Shown here one piece after another: positions 10,010 to 20,628 of a stretch of DNA of 64,000 bases. The stretch's first letter is position 1. Each line of letters begins with the position of its first letter. A program made the position numbers and the translations under genes. The notes beneath the pieces were generated by a model. It saw only the letters and a list, made by a program, of their open reading frames with translations. It was not told where the DNA came from and ran no database searches. Source of the DNA: Diploptera punctata (lineage: Eukaryota; Arthropoda; Insecta; Blattodea; Blaberidae); NCBI GenBank assembly GCA_030220185.1, contig JASPKZ010005705.1, positions 1,289,501-1,353,500 of the forward strand. Reading direction: 5' to 3'.

Positions 10010-11071
10010 GTTAACAGACAAATGACATTTTATGTGCTTCTCCAAAATATATATTGGCAATTATTTATTCTTTATTTGTTCTTTTAAACGTCTTATTGCA
10101 CCCTGTTTAATCACATAGCTACAAGAAACAACAATGGGAAGCTTATATGGATGTAATATTTCAATTACACATCATATTTACAATCTGTTCTCCCATTAAC
10201 GTCCAGTTTACAGCTTAACATGTCTGCATATAAGAAAAGCAATGTCACTAACGAAGATATATCAAACTTTAACATTTGCATATAGCAAGTATGAAAAACA
10301 TAATATGACAGCCTAAATCCCCCCCGGAATATAAACAATAATAAACTCGGGACCTCATTTTATTGGCGCAGGCAAGGACCACACAATAAAACACTTCAAT
10401 ACAAAAATGGGCTAGATGCCAGTGCGCGCAGCGGCCATCTTGATTATTTAGCGCTACGCTCGTAAACCCAGGAATATAAAAACTGTACACTACCGGATGT
10501 ATACTGGTTCCCATGGTATTACGCCATGCTTAACCCAGGCGCAAAGTTACAAATTCATATCCTTGGCCTATTTCATTAAATGCTCCTAAATTCTGACATT
10601 AATTTACTGAAGTAAATTACTTCAGCTAAAGCTGTAATATTTACATTTTTATAACTAGACTATTTTGTACTTTATGTTCATATTTTATCAACAGAAATAT
10701 AATGAGTGAGCCAGATTTTATCCATAAAATCACAAGCAATTTTGTTACGAGTAAATTTACAGAATAATTCTAATTTTGTTAAAAGTGTTTTCACCTTTCA
10801 GAAGATAAGAATTCTGTGAGTAAAAATTGTCGACCTTTCAAGGCTACCTTTGAATTGCGACACTAACTCTTAAATCCGCAATGTATCCTATACGCTAATC
10901 AAATTGTTTTAATTTATCTAATAGTTTTAATAAAACAGAAGAAAGATAACGATAAGAAATTACTGAAATATGTGAGCGATTACATGATATACCGGTACCT
11001 AATAATAACAGATATGCACGATTAGGTTTTCAGTGCGGTTCGCCACATTTAAATAACTGATACCAGTCAAT
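10010..11071. other. No recognised gene or repeat
   Basis: Mostly AT-rich. The part 10320-10550 is locally richer in CpG and has a YY1-like site (aagatggccgc, minus strand, near 10430). I cannot support an exon or promoter from this alone. Confidence 0.4.
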
Positions 11072-11085
11072 ACTAATAAAATCCA

Positions 11086-13155
11086 GAACCAGCAACGGTT
11101 GCACCAAGCTATATAAGCCAAGAAATCGACAAACCGGATTGGACAGCACTAATCAAGACATCAAGATGCCCAAATACGGCACACATAAAAAAGATCGTCT
11201 GAAATCCAACCAGAAGACACTACACTACTGGACATAGTAAAGGAAGCGGCTGCTACTTTACGTGAAGCTCTACTGCCAACACTGTTAACAACCCCTACAG
11301 ATGCTACTGTAGACAAGATGGAGCAACCGAGGAGCAACATTCCAGCAAGAACCAAGCTTAGATTCGACCGAAAGCAAAGGGAAGAAACTGCTCTGAAAGA
11401 AAAGTCAGCAGCCTCGGCTACTGAAAAAGTCGAGTCCCATCTGGTCGTCTCCCAGCCTGCAGAGATCTCATCATGTGATAATGGAGGGGACTGTGGAGGC
11501 TCGAAGTCGACGGACTCGCTCCCAAAGAAGATATGGACCTCTTCCCTGCTGGTACTTCGGGTTTATACCTATCTACTGGCAGCAGTGAACGAGGAATTCT
11601 TCAAATCCGAGCCTGGCGCATTCATTTGCGAAAACACCAGGCTCGGTACAAGGGTCAGGCTAAATTCAATTTTAGCCTACAAAAATTACCAGCAACTGCT
11701 TAAGAAGAACAAGGTCCCCTGCAAGGAAGAGAAGAGACATCAAGCGACAGCTACAAGACGATTGGTTGTAAAAGGAATAGACCACACCATTGAGCCATCT
11801 TACATTCAGAGTGACTTGAAGGCCAATGGATTCCGGGCCTTAAAGGTTGTCAATATGACATCCGGAAAGACCAGGAACCAATTGCCCATGTTTGTGATCA
11901 CTCTGAGAGATGGCCCGGAGGTGGAGGATCTGTTCAAACTACGCAGGCTCATTCACTTCAAGGTGAAGTTCGAGCCCTATCGGCGTATGAAGAAGACGGT
12001 AGCACAGGTCATCCCGGCTACCTCAAAGAAGACAGTAAGGGCGAAGCTTGCTTCAGCTGTCTTACCCCAAATCTCAGACCGGTTAGAGCCAGCAGTTCTT
12101 CGGCCTGAGACCTTCAAGAACTCAACCCGTAGCGTTGTCACTAACGCTAAAAGAAGAAAACGTACCGGGACCATCAAGGCTCGGGAACAAAAGGCCTTGC
12201 CTTTCAAGGTCTTAGGTGGGCCAAAAATCCCACCTGAAACAAAAAAAGTGACCATAGGCACTCAAACTGCCATGGCTCCTTTAACCAAAAGTAGGCCGGT
12301 TCAAACTAGCCTCACAAAAAGGGATAGTCTAATCACTAATGAAGTATTAGACAAACTAGTTAAGGAACTAGTAACTGATCCAGATTCGATGATTTTATCT
12401 ATCGAATTGGATCATAAATCACACACTTTCTTAGTAGAGTGTATGTGTACTTATGATGAAAATAGGAAGTACCCTGTTACATCTTAAATTTCTCCAATTG
12501 GAGCAAAAAGCTGTTCAACTTGGATCTAATTTTATTAAATTCAAGCCACTCTATCAAGGTTTTTAGTGGTTTCCTTTGATGTTAAGGCAAATGCCGGAGT
12601 GGTCCCCTAGTATCCACTAGTAAAATCATCAAAGTCCAATACATATTCTAAATTCAAAATTATTAAATAAGAACAGCTAAATCCGAAAAAGAGCCGTTTC
12701 TGATTGGAATGCCGATTTGACTTCCCGCTCTTGCCCTTTTGAGGGTTGGCGGCGTCCATGGCTGTGGTGGTCTTCCTGCTGGCGACTCAGTGGATCAACT
12801 AGAACATCATAAAATTCACCTAGAAACTGATTGCAGGATTGGAGTTCCCTACCGCATGACCTTTGATACCGGACTGCGAATAGTTGTTGTTAGCAGGGGA
12901 TATATACTATAGCACAATCAAGTCACGAACTTTTAAAGTTCGTTAACAAGACATATTCAAACATCAACGACGATAAACTTAAATCACAAGGGCTAAAGAG
13001 GGTTGGAAATCCCTAATAATAGCCGGAAGTTGTTGTTCACAATTGAACAATTCCCATTGATCGAGGACGACTTCCAAAAAAATTGATGTTTTCCTCGATG
13101 GATATAAGGGGAGTGTCAAGAAGTGACACAATTTCCATTACATAGTAACTAACTA
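11086..13155 (+). mobile_element. Complete ORF1-only LINE insertion (half-LINE)
   Basis: A 2.07-kb unit bounded by the target duplication 'actaataaaatcca' at 11072-11085 and 13156-13169 (10 to 14 bp, because the start overlaps the tail). It ends in tandem CTAA repeats, as I-type and related LINEs often do. It holds a short 5' leader, one long ORF1-like frame, and about 670 bp of noncoding 3' sequence. No endonuclease or reverse transcriptase is present in any frame. It must have moved using another element's machinery, like Drosophila HeT-A or mammalian HAL1. Confidence 0.8.
11318..12487 (+). CDS. LINE ORF1 (Gag-like) protein with PRE_C2HC-type domain, intact
   Basis: 389 codons from ATG 11318 to TAA at 12485-12487 with no internal stop. 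Residues 1-100 are polar and low-complexity. Residues about 147-222 (RRLVVKGIDHTIEPSYIQSD ... FKVKFEPYRR) match the PRE_C2HC pattern found in ORF1 of Jockey/I-type LINEs, where it precedes CCHC zinc knuckles and the protein binds RNA. Here the knuckles are missing: where Cys residues are expected the sequence reads KKTVAQVIPATSKK. The C-terminal third is basic, then acidic. Upstream, the same frame stays open for about 45 codons without Met. A separate ATG at 11166 in another frame may be the ancestral start, lost by a frameshift near 11200. It could be a functional RNA-binding Gag or a young remnant. Confidence 0.8.
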   Translation: MEQPRSNIPARTKLRFDRKQREETALKEKSAASATEKVESHLVVSQPAEISSCDNGGDCGGSKSTDSLPKKIWTSSLLVLRVYTYLLAAVNEEFFKSEPGAFICENTRLGTRVRLNSILAYKNYQQLLKKNKVPCKEEKRHQATATRRLVVKGIDHTIEPSYIQSDLKANGFRALKVVNMTSGKTRNQLPMFVITLRDGPEVEDLFKLRRLIHFKVKFEPYRRMKKTVAQVIPATSKKTVRAKLASAVLPQISDRLEPAVLRPETFKNSTRSVVTNAKRRKRTGTIKAREQKALPFKVLGGPKIPPETKKVTIGTQTAMAPLTKSRPVQTSLTKRDSLITNEVLDKLVKELVTDPDSMILSIELDHKSHTFLVECMCTYDENRKYPVTS

Positions 13156-13202
13156 ACTAATAAAATCCACATCAAATTCCTTTGAGGTGAATAGTCATAT
13201 GA

Positions 13203-13350
13203 TGAAAGTTAAACATTAAAATGTACCGTTGGCAGGTTCCGTCGTCCTCAACTTTGTTAAAATATTGTACATATAATTAACAGTTAATATTTTAACAAAG
13301 TTGAGGACGACGGAACCTGCCAAAAGGTACATTTTAATTTTTAACTTTCA
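13203..13350. repeat. Near-perfect hairpin element
   Basis: Arms 13203-13266 and 13287-13350, with only a few mismatches; core 'ggcaggttccgtcgtcctca' and its complement. Flanks share 'catat', perhaps a short TSD. Same arm motif as the hairpin at 9.9 kb. Confidence 0.85.
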
Positions 13351-13517
13351 CCATATAACTGATACCAGGAATTACTGTTTTGCCAATTTAAGGGCTAATT
13401 AACTTAATTGTTAAAGAGCGTCTTTAAATAAAGCAGTAACCAATACTGTAGAAATACATTAATGCACGGCACAGCATTCAAAGCAAAAAACGTGGTAAAA
13501 AAAAGGAATGCATCTAA

Positions 13518-13945
13518 CAAGGAACTGTCAACCAATACATGCCGAAACCTATTTTGAAATTTGTCCCAGAGAAGAGATGTGATGTACCTAGGCCGTGTCC
13601 TAAGAAATATCTGCAGTTTTAACTACAAGACACAGAAATGGAAGCTTGAATCCAGCAATGGCTACCCATGGACGAAGCATGTGGACTCACTTTTGAATAA
13701 GAGCGGGGTGGAGTGAAGTGAAAAGCGGCGCAGACAGCAGGTAGTGATGGTTATACCCAATCTGCCAATTCATGAGTTATATTACTTCCCTATAGTTCAA
13801 ATAATAGATTTAGTGTTGGATTTCAGTGCCTTCCTGTTAAAAATTGAAGATATTTTTTTTTGGACACGGCCCTGGGACATCTCAACACTTCTCTGGAAGA
13901 AATTTCAAGATAGGTTTCGGCATGCAATGGTTGACAGTTCCCTTG
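13518..13945. mobile_element. Non-autonomous TIR DNA transposon, copy 1
   Basis: Inverted termini of about 100 bp: caaggaactgtcaaccaa at the left and its complement at the right, extending through 'catgccgaaacct' and the 'ggacacggcc' block. A second copy is at 46016-46497. There is no transposase frame. Long TIRs suggest a MULE- or P-like element; the TSD is unclear, so the superfamily is open. Confidence 0.75.
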
Positions 13946-14117
13946 TAGGTAACCTCAATGTCGTTAACCATGAATTTTTTTAAAGTACTGATTATAGGCT
14001 ACTGTATATCAAAAATATCTAACTAATTAAATAATTTACTTGTACTATCGAACCCATAGGTTCATAGCCATACGTATATAAACTGTCCATACTATCCTAT
14101 GCTGATCTTTTAATCCC

Positions 14118-14555
14118 ATGGCGGAACAGCCTCGAAGGCCCTTGGCCTACATCCACATGTCTTCTTCTTCACTTCCTGGTTTAGGCAAGAGTTGCCTGTT
14201 CCGTCTTCACTAATAGATCTAAGACCATTTCTTCCGAGGACGTCCGACATCTCTTCTTCCTCTTGGAAAATAATGGAAGATTTTATTTGGTAATCTACTT
14301 TCTTCCATTCTTTCTACGTGTTGTTTCCACTGTATCTTGTTGTTAAATATATGTTCTTTTATGGAGTAGATCTGCAGTTCTTCACGGATATCCTCGTTTC
14401 CATCTGGTCCATTCTAGTGCAGCCTTTTACTCTTCTTAAACATTTCATCTCGGCTGCTTGGATTTTACTTTCTTGTTTGGTAGTGGTAATCCAAGATTCA
14501 CTCCCATACAAAAGGACAGGGACAGCCATTGTTTTATAAAACATGTATTAGACGA
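14118..14555 (-). pseudogene. LINE Q C-terminal fragment
   Basis: A minus-strand frame (14359-14544) reads FYKTMAVPVLLYGSESW, the block that follows the reverse transcriptase palm in many LINEs, then AAEMKCLRRVKGCTR. Downstream frames are broken. Confidence 0.7.
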
Positions 14556-14767
14556 TAATCCAGCCAGGGTTGGGGTGACATGCGGTCTGTATGTTGGATA
14601 CCCCGCGTTTACAGCTGATTTTCTCAACCTGGAGCCGCTCCCTAATGTAGCTACCCTAATTCCTCACGATGGTGGGTGCCACCGGTCCCATGGAGACCCG
14701 ACCAAGCGCAAGTCCCGTAGCTCTGTGCAAAGGCAGCTTGCCTTAACCACTCGACTATGGCGCGGGA
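14556..14767 (-). mobile_element. SINE S2-like, tRNA-derived
   Basis: The minus strand begins with a tRNA-like A box (gccatagtcgagtggttaag), similar to the S2 head at 0.7 kb. The B box is poor. The body differs from S2. Confidence 0.5.
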
Positions 14768-14999
14768 CATCCCTATCCTGATCTAATATTTTCCAATGAT
14801 CTCCTGTATGATTTACCTCCCTCAAATCATGATTAATATTATTCTCCCAACTCATTCTTCACCTACCTACAGGTTGCTTTATCTCTGATTTTCCTACAAG
14901 GAGTTTCCAACCCCTCTTTCATTCCTCATTTTTGCCTTATGTCCTGCCCTCACAGTCTATGAGACTTAACTGTTCTTATTACATCTTATTCTTCTTCTT

Positions 15000-15450
15000 C
15001 TTACAAGGAATAAACCTTATTGATTCGTTCCGGCTCCAAGTATCATAGCTGCTGTGTCCATCTCTTTTGTGGGCGTCCCGATCTCTTTTTCCTCTTCTCG
15101 GTTGATAGCTCAGACTTTTCCAAGGCAATATGTTGGTATCCATTCTGCAGACATGTTCATACCATTTTCTCCTATACTCTTCTATTTTTCTGTCACACTG
15201 AATATTTGTAGTTCTCTACGAATATCTTCACTTCGTTTTTTTATCCATTAAAGTGTATCCTGCCACAAATCGTAAATGTTTCATTTCTGAGGTTTCTATT
15301 TCTTTTCATTGACTGCTTATTCAGATTTCTCATCTTTAAGTCACACAATATTGTAGGCGTGATCATGTAGGTCATTGTTAGGTAGTCTTCTACATTCACC
15401 TACCTGTTCGTCTCTATATATCCCAAATAATTAAAATATGTCACTTGTTC
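15000..15450 (-). pseudogene. LINE C-terminal fragment
   Basis: Minus-strand translation shows degraded LINE tail motifs (W.K.NMSAEW.PTY, then FC.D followed by a Lys-rich block); the part near 15390 matches LINE L. Family assignment is uncertain. Confidence 0.5.
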
Positions 15451-16288
15451 ACATATATTTGATCCACTACAATTTTTGTTAATTTATTTTTGATCCAATT
15501 ACAATTTTTGTTCATTTATTTTTTATCTAATTACAATTTTTGTTCATTTATGTTGATTTTCAATAAATGCCAACGATTTTGTATCCTGGATTGATATATT
15601 TAAATTATAATCTTGAGTCAATTTTCAGAATTTATGCGTTGCTTTTTGTTACTGATTTTCTGAAGAAATAACGATTACCTAATATTCTCTGAATCAAATG
15701 CTGTCGCAGATGGCGGTAGCGTATGATTCAGGTGCAATTTATTTAATGAACTTCACAAATTCACCTTATTTATATCAGAATATTTTATTTTATACACAAA
15801 TTATTTTCTAGTAATAAGTCTCTCTTCAAAATTATTTTACTACTCAGTTTCTACGCTTGCTGACGTTTCATTTGGAACACTTTCATGTTTCCGTTCTTAA
15901 GATCGCTTACACTGATTCCCATCCAACACTACTGGTCTAGTCAGACGCTCGCACATTCTTGTAAGTATTAGGGTAAGAACATTCTGGGCATTAGTCTCGA
16001 CTTTGATCGAGTGGAAGTCTCGAGAATCAGATTATTCTAGAATAGATATATCTTTCTGGTGATGTCGCTTGCTGGCTGCACACTACCCGAAACTAATTCC
16101 TGTTAGCTTATAAGGAGTTCTGCTGCCGCCCGCGAAATTCAAATGTGTTAATTTGAGTAATGGATCAACAATGAGTCTTGAAACAGTTTATTTTCACTCC
16201 CTTCACAATTACAAATATGAATCTAAAATATCCTGCCATGAAAAAATATATTCCGACTCAAATAAGGAAATATGTTTTTGAATATATA
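15451..16288. other. No recognised feature
   Basis: AT-rich. A short direct repeat of 'ttacaatttttgttcattta' type occurs at 15470-15560, three times. Otherwise nothing identifiable. Confidence 0.5.
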
Positions 16289-16383
16289 TCTTCTTCTTCT
16301 TCTTCTTCCTTCCAAGTATTAGGCCAAGGCCTGTTACGATCCTATAGAAAATTTTCCCTCCAGCGTTTCATAGGACGGCCCAG
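16289..16383 (-). pseudogene. LINE O fragment
   Basis: Nearly identical to 20300-20395, including (TTC)n and 'ccaagtattaggccaaggcc'. A short (TA)n run follows at 16399-16421. Confidence 0.7.
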
Positions 16384-16436
16384 TGATATATAAGTCTCAT
16401 ATATATATATATATATATATTGAAAAGCATATTCCC

Positions 16437-16932
16437 CTAATCGTTATTGTATATTTTCTGCGGACCTTTGGCAAAAGAATTACGGAAGAGGCTAATGAAT
16501 TGCTTTGTGTGGAGTGTGGCATTATATGGTCAGAGACTGGGAAATTACGACGGAATGAATAAAAGCGACTGGAAGTTTTTGAGATGTAGATATGAAGAAG
16601 GATGGAGCGTATAAAATGGACAGACAAAATAAAAAATAAAGATGTGCTAGACAGAATGGGTGAAGAAAGAAAAATGTTGGAACTCATAAAGAAGAGGAAA
16701 ATAAATTGGATTGGCCAATAGCTAAGAAGGAACTGCCTGCTGGCGGATGCCCTAGAAGGAATGGTCAACGAAAATAAAGTTAGAGACAGAAAAAGACATC
16801 AGATGATAGACAATATTAAAATAATTGGTTTGTATGCGGATACAAAAAGGAAGGCTGAGTTAAATTACGAGTGGAGAATTCTGAGTTTGCAGTGAAAGAC
16901 CTGCTCTTGGGCAGAACACTATGTATGTATCT
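16437..16932 (+). pseudogene. LINE K C-terminal region and 3' tail
   Basis: Plus-strand frames give VALYGSETW, then a Lys-rich stretch, then RRNCLLADALEGMV in shifted frames. The 3' end reads 'tttgcagtgaaagacctgct' followed by 'cttgggcagaacactatgta'. The same tail occurs at 54.4 kb and, diverged, at the end of SINE S1b. Confidence 0.75.
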
Positions 16933-17600
16933 ATGCTCAGTTTATAAACAAATATAAGGCTGATAATTATTTCTACGTAAACACAAAACAAAAAAGTATT
17001 TTATATTTTATGTTATTTTAATCATATAATGAATTAATCATCCTAACGAATTTATAACTCTTTGTCATATAATATGACGTATGAAGTAGAAAAAATATTT
17101 CATATCCTGATTTTCATCCAACTTGAATGTTAATCTTGAAGTAGATAAAAATATTTCTGCATAGATTTCAGTTATGTGAAGCAGAAAATTGTTTTCTGTA
17201 GATGTATATCCGTAACTTAGAGGAAAGATTAAGCGAGAAAAGAAAGCATTTCTTTTATGAAGTGTAATTTCTCCAGAGTCTAGTGAAACACGTGTTTTTG
17301 GGTGAAATGGGGAGGTGGAGGGGCAGAAAGAAACACGTTTTCACGGAGTGGTCAACAAATGAAGTAAACCGCACGATCTTCATTTGTTATATCATTATGT
17401 CAAGATGAAGCCGAGTGTCCGAGAGCTTAGAAATCCGTAAAAATAAGTTACTGTCACTTCTATGTATACACCATGGTACTCATTTTCGTTCATTTGATTT
17501 TTTAAAATTATTTATCAGTCTTGGAATGAGATTATGATAAATAACATTTAACGTTTATGTATAATTGAGTTTTTATACAATGTAGGCATATTATTAATTA
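16933..17600. other. No recognised feature
   Basis: AT-rich sequence with no credible ORF and no copy elsewhere in the window. Confidence 0.5.
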
Positions 17601-17602
17601 AC

Positions 17603-17865
17603 TCACTGACACTATCGAACTCGTATGTTCATGGCCGCGCGGACATAAACTCTCCTTACATCCCTATCCTGAGCTATTGTTTTCCAATCTCCTCTTTATA
17701 ATCTAGTTTCCACAAATCATGGTTAATGTTATTCTCCCACCTTGGGCTACCAACTGGGTGTTTTCCTTGTGGTTTTCCTACAAGAAGTTTCCATGCCCTT
17801 TTCCATTCCCCATTCGTGCCACATCTCCTGACCATCGCTGTCGACGAGGCTCTGCTCTCTATGCA
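17603..17865 (-). pseudogene. LINE L 3' fragment
   Basis: On the minus strand it encodes the L tail (RCGTNGEWKRAWKLLVGKPQ, then PRWENNINHDLW). It ends with the typical L 3' block. Stops interrupt it. Confidence 0.85.
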
Positions 17866-18005
17866 CATATCCATCCATAGTAATTCTGCCCGAAGGCAAA
17901 TCCTTCACTGCAATTATAGCATTTTCATGCTATGCTTGCAGCTCTACTAGGGAATTGTAGGTGTTGTAGCTTCCCGTTGCTTTACGCACCGGTGAAGGAT
18001 GATGA
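17866..18005 (-). repeat. SINE S1b 3' tail fragment
   Basis: Reverse complement of 36170-36300: GATGATGATG, 'gcaacgggaagcta', 'tgcaagcatagcatgaaaat' and the K-like terminus. The tRNA head is absent. Confidence 0.75.
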
Positions 18006-18012
18006 TGACTAT

Positions 18013-18755
18013 TTAACTCATGCCCCAAATGGGACTCAATGGCCAATCAAGTTTCAATGATTTCTGTTTTACAACCAATCAGAGTCGTGTTTCACGAAAT
18101 ATTTATCAGTGTTATAATTACCACATTGAAGAAGGCTCCTCCTTTTTAATATTCTGAACAGGTCTGACCATTATTTTGCAGTGACTGTGCCTATGAGAAA
18201 TACGGCTACCAGATTGTATATATAGTGCATGAATGTCAACACATGCCGCATGCGGGAGTTAATATAAAAACATTTGTAGCGATTGATTATACCACCAAAA
18301 AAGAAACCACTGTTTGCACTTTCTTAAATGTATTTTTTCCCAGGTAACAATCCAGAAAAATATAATTGTCATATTTATATCATACATCAGAAATGAATTA
18401 ATATACAATTTGATGTGTTTCATTTTTTCTCCACTAGAGAGCATTCTTACAATATTGCGTTCCTTTGGCAATAAATAATATGATCTGGTTGCAGTGATAA
18501 ACAAAAGAAGCAGATGAAGCGTACCTATCGATTCTCATTTGTTTTCAAACACCGCCGTTTACATTAAATATATAAATATTTTAAAATAACTATAATTAAA
18601 TAATGATTTGTGAGTAAACAGCTTAATTTTATTCGTTAAATAGTCCTAACAAATGCCACTCTTGATTTCCAAATTCTCTAGATAAATTCACTCCTCACTT
18701 CGTGAGTCGTGAATTTATCGATAATTTGGAAATCACTCGTGGCATTACTTATGAT
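18013..18755 (+). mobile_element. Interspersed repeat R, copy 1
   Basis: An element of about 740 bp, four copies in this window. The left end reads ttaactcatgccccaaatgg, with two CCAAT-type motifs (gccaatca, accaatcag) within 70 bp. The right end is a hairpin of about 45-bp arms built on 'ccacgagtgatttccaaat', and ends ggcattacttatgat. No coding capacity; probably a non-autonomous DNA element of unknown superfamily. Confidence 0.8.
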
Positions 18756-18762
18756 AAATAAC

Positions 18763-18952
18763 ATTTGGCCATATGATGATGGCCATATGATTTTGGGGAC
18801 CGTTTGGGCCTTAAAGTTTTCCTGACATTTGTCTTACAGGTGAGGAAAGACCCGATAAAAATCTCACCCAGAAAACTGCCCCGACCTGGGATCGAACCCG
18901 GGCTCGCTGCGTGACAAGGCAGCACGCTACCTCGAGACCACGGCGGTGGACT
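18763..18952 (-). mobile_element. SINE S1, 3'-truncated
   Basis: Minus-strand tRNA-Asp-like head (gggttcgatccc B box) and first part of the body, directly abutting repeat R. Confidence 0.85.
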
Positions 18953-19249
18953 ATGCATATATAATAGCTGATTAAAGTAAACTTTTCCATCCATTTAACA
19001 TACTTTCGGAATCCGTTATCATATCCCCATTTTCATTACTAAATATTTGTTCTAGCCTGGAATCCTCTTGTTTCTATCCTAATTTCGTGATATAATTCTT
19101 TTTTGGTCCTATTTTTTACATTCATGTCTAGATCAATAAACTTCTCTCTCAAATATTCCCTCTATTTATTATTTAATAACTTAGTAGTTCCCGTCTAACG
19201 CTACTCATTTGTTCTAAATTTGGCTCGCTAACCGATTAATTTTTGCTAT

Positions 19250-20170
19250 TGTCTGTCCAGCCTAAGAAACACACTTTGACGCTTAATTTCCGAATGTATT
19301 AGTCCGCGCACCACGAGTAGAAGTTCATATGAACTCTGTCAACAGTTCATTACAAGCCGTTGAATTAATGCACAACAATTGTTTTAATTTTTAATGTTGC
19401 AGGTTGTATTAATACAAACACTGGTATGTCGAAAACTGATTAAATTTTAAATTGTTAATATGAAACAAATTAATTCAAATCAAACATTTAAATTAAAATA
19501 AGTGTACTTACAGTAATAAAATAAAAAAACCTATGCACCTTATAATGAACTGCACAGTTCACTTCCACTCTTAAAACAGGTTTAGGTATTTTGATCTTTT
19601 TGTTGGGCGTTTTGACATTACCTGTTTCTTTTAATTCCCAGCGAACACGTACAACACTATTCTCCAACACACCAGTACATTGTGCATTTAATTTAACTAT
19701 ATCGTCCAAACAGTGCCAGGATTATGCTCCCTAAACTTACAAAATACGTTTAACGCCACCTATTTTTCACCATTTTTTAACGTTTTCCCTTTAGAGTGCT
19801 TTTTATAATTCTGATCACACATGTTATCACCTAGTTAAGTTACCCTAAACTATTCGACAGCCGCCATATGTGTAACTCACATTCAACTTCCTCTCAAGAA
19901 TCGTTCAATTTGAAATAAATGCGAAGTTTTAGTTACTCTCCGAGCTACGAAGAAACATGTAGATGTATGTATACTGTATTCGGATCAACTGTAGTTAACA
20001 TAAATAGCTTTAAATACATATTTATATTAATCGAGTGCATGATCTAATTTTTCGCATCCGCTGAACAGTGATTTGCCCATGAACGAATCGCAGTAACTGA
20101 AGCAGTCATGTGCTTCGTGGATTACTCGCCCATTTATTTTCCATAAGTATGTTTCTTAGGCTGGACAGAG
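19250..20170. mobile_element. TIR DNA transposon, about 920 bp
   Basis: Termini 'tgtctgtccagcctaagaaa' and the complement of 'gtttcttaggctggacagag', flanked by TAT (or TA). The paralogous unit at 22.05 kb lacks it. A minus-strand frame of 73 codons at 19488-19709 starts at TTG and has no known motif; it is followed by a good splice-donor-like gtaagt. No transposase is recognised. Confidence 0.8.
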
Positions 20171-20297
20171 TATAGCTTTTTTTCTTTACAATGTCGGCGC
20201 ATTCCTCGTGAACCCATTTCTTGTTTTGCTTCCTTTTTTAAGAGACCTATGTTTTTTTTATGCTGACAATTTAATAGATCCGTTATTAACACTAAAG

Positions 20298-20571
20298 TCT
20301 TCTTATTCTTCTTCTTCTTCCTTCCAAGTATTAGGCCAAGGCCTGTTACGATCCTACAGAAAATTTTCCCTCCAGTGTTTCATAGGACGGCCCAGAGATC
20401 TTCGTCCTCTTGGTATATAATTATAAACAGCTTTAGGGATCCGATTTGAACTCCTTCTTTCAAGATGGTGTTTCCAATTTAGTTGGTACTGTTTAATATA
20501 TTCCAAAATTGGCGTAGTCTTCAATTATTTAAGATATCGGTGTTCCTTTTCCGATCCCATCTGGTGATCGG
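20298..20571 (-). mobile_element. 5'-truncated LINE O insertion
   Basis: A 274-bp fragment flanked by the 10-bp duplication 'aacactaaag' (20288-20297 and 20572-20581). The sister unit has one such site, uninterrupted. The content matches LINE O. Confidence 0.85.
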
Positions 20572-20628
20572 AACACTAAAGTACAAGACAAAAAGATGAG
20601 TTCATATTTCTTAAATTGACGAAAAGCT

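Larger units (their letters stand above)
14038..14985 (-). pseudogene. LINE L fragment, interrupted
   Basis: L 3' end at 14038-14117 and L continuation at 14768-14985. The edges share a degenerate copy of 'ctatcctgatct', which may be the target duplication of the material between (LINE Q and an S2-like SINE). Confidence 0.65.

Noticed and set aside
10320..10550. CpG-richer island with a YY1-like site as a host promoter
   Set aside because: One motif and mild composition change are not enough; no exon follows on either strand that I can recognise.
19488..19709. 73-codon frame followed by a splice-donor-like site, perhaps a captured exon
   Set aside because: No ATG, no recognised motif, and it lies inside a TIR transposon; too little to call a gene.
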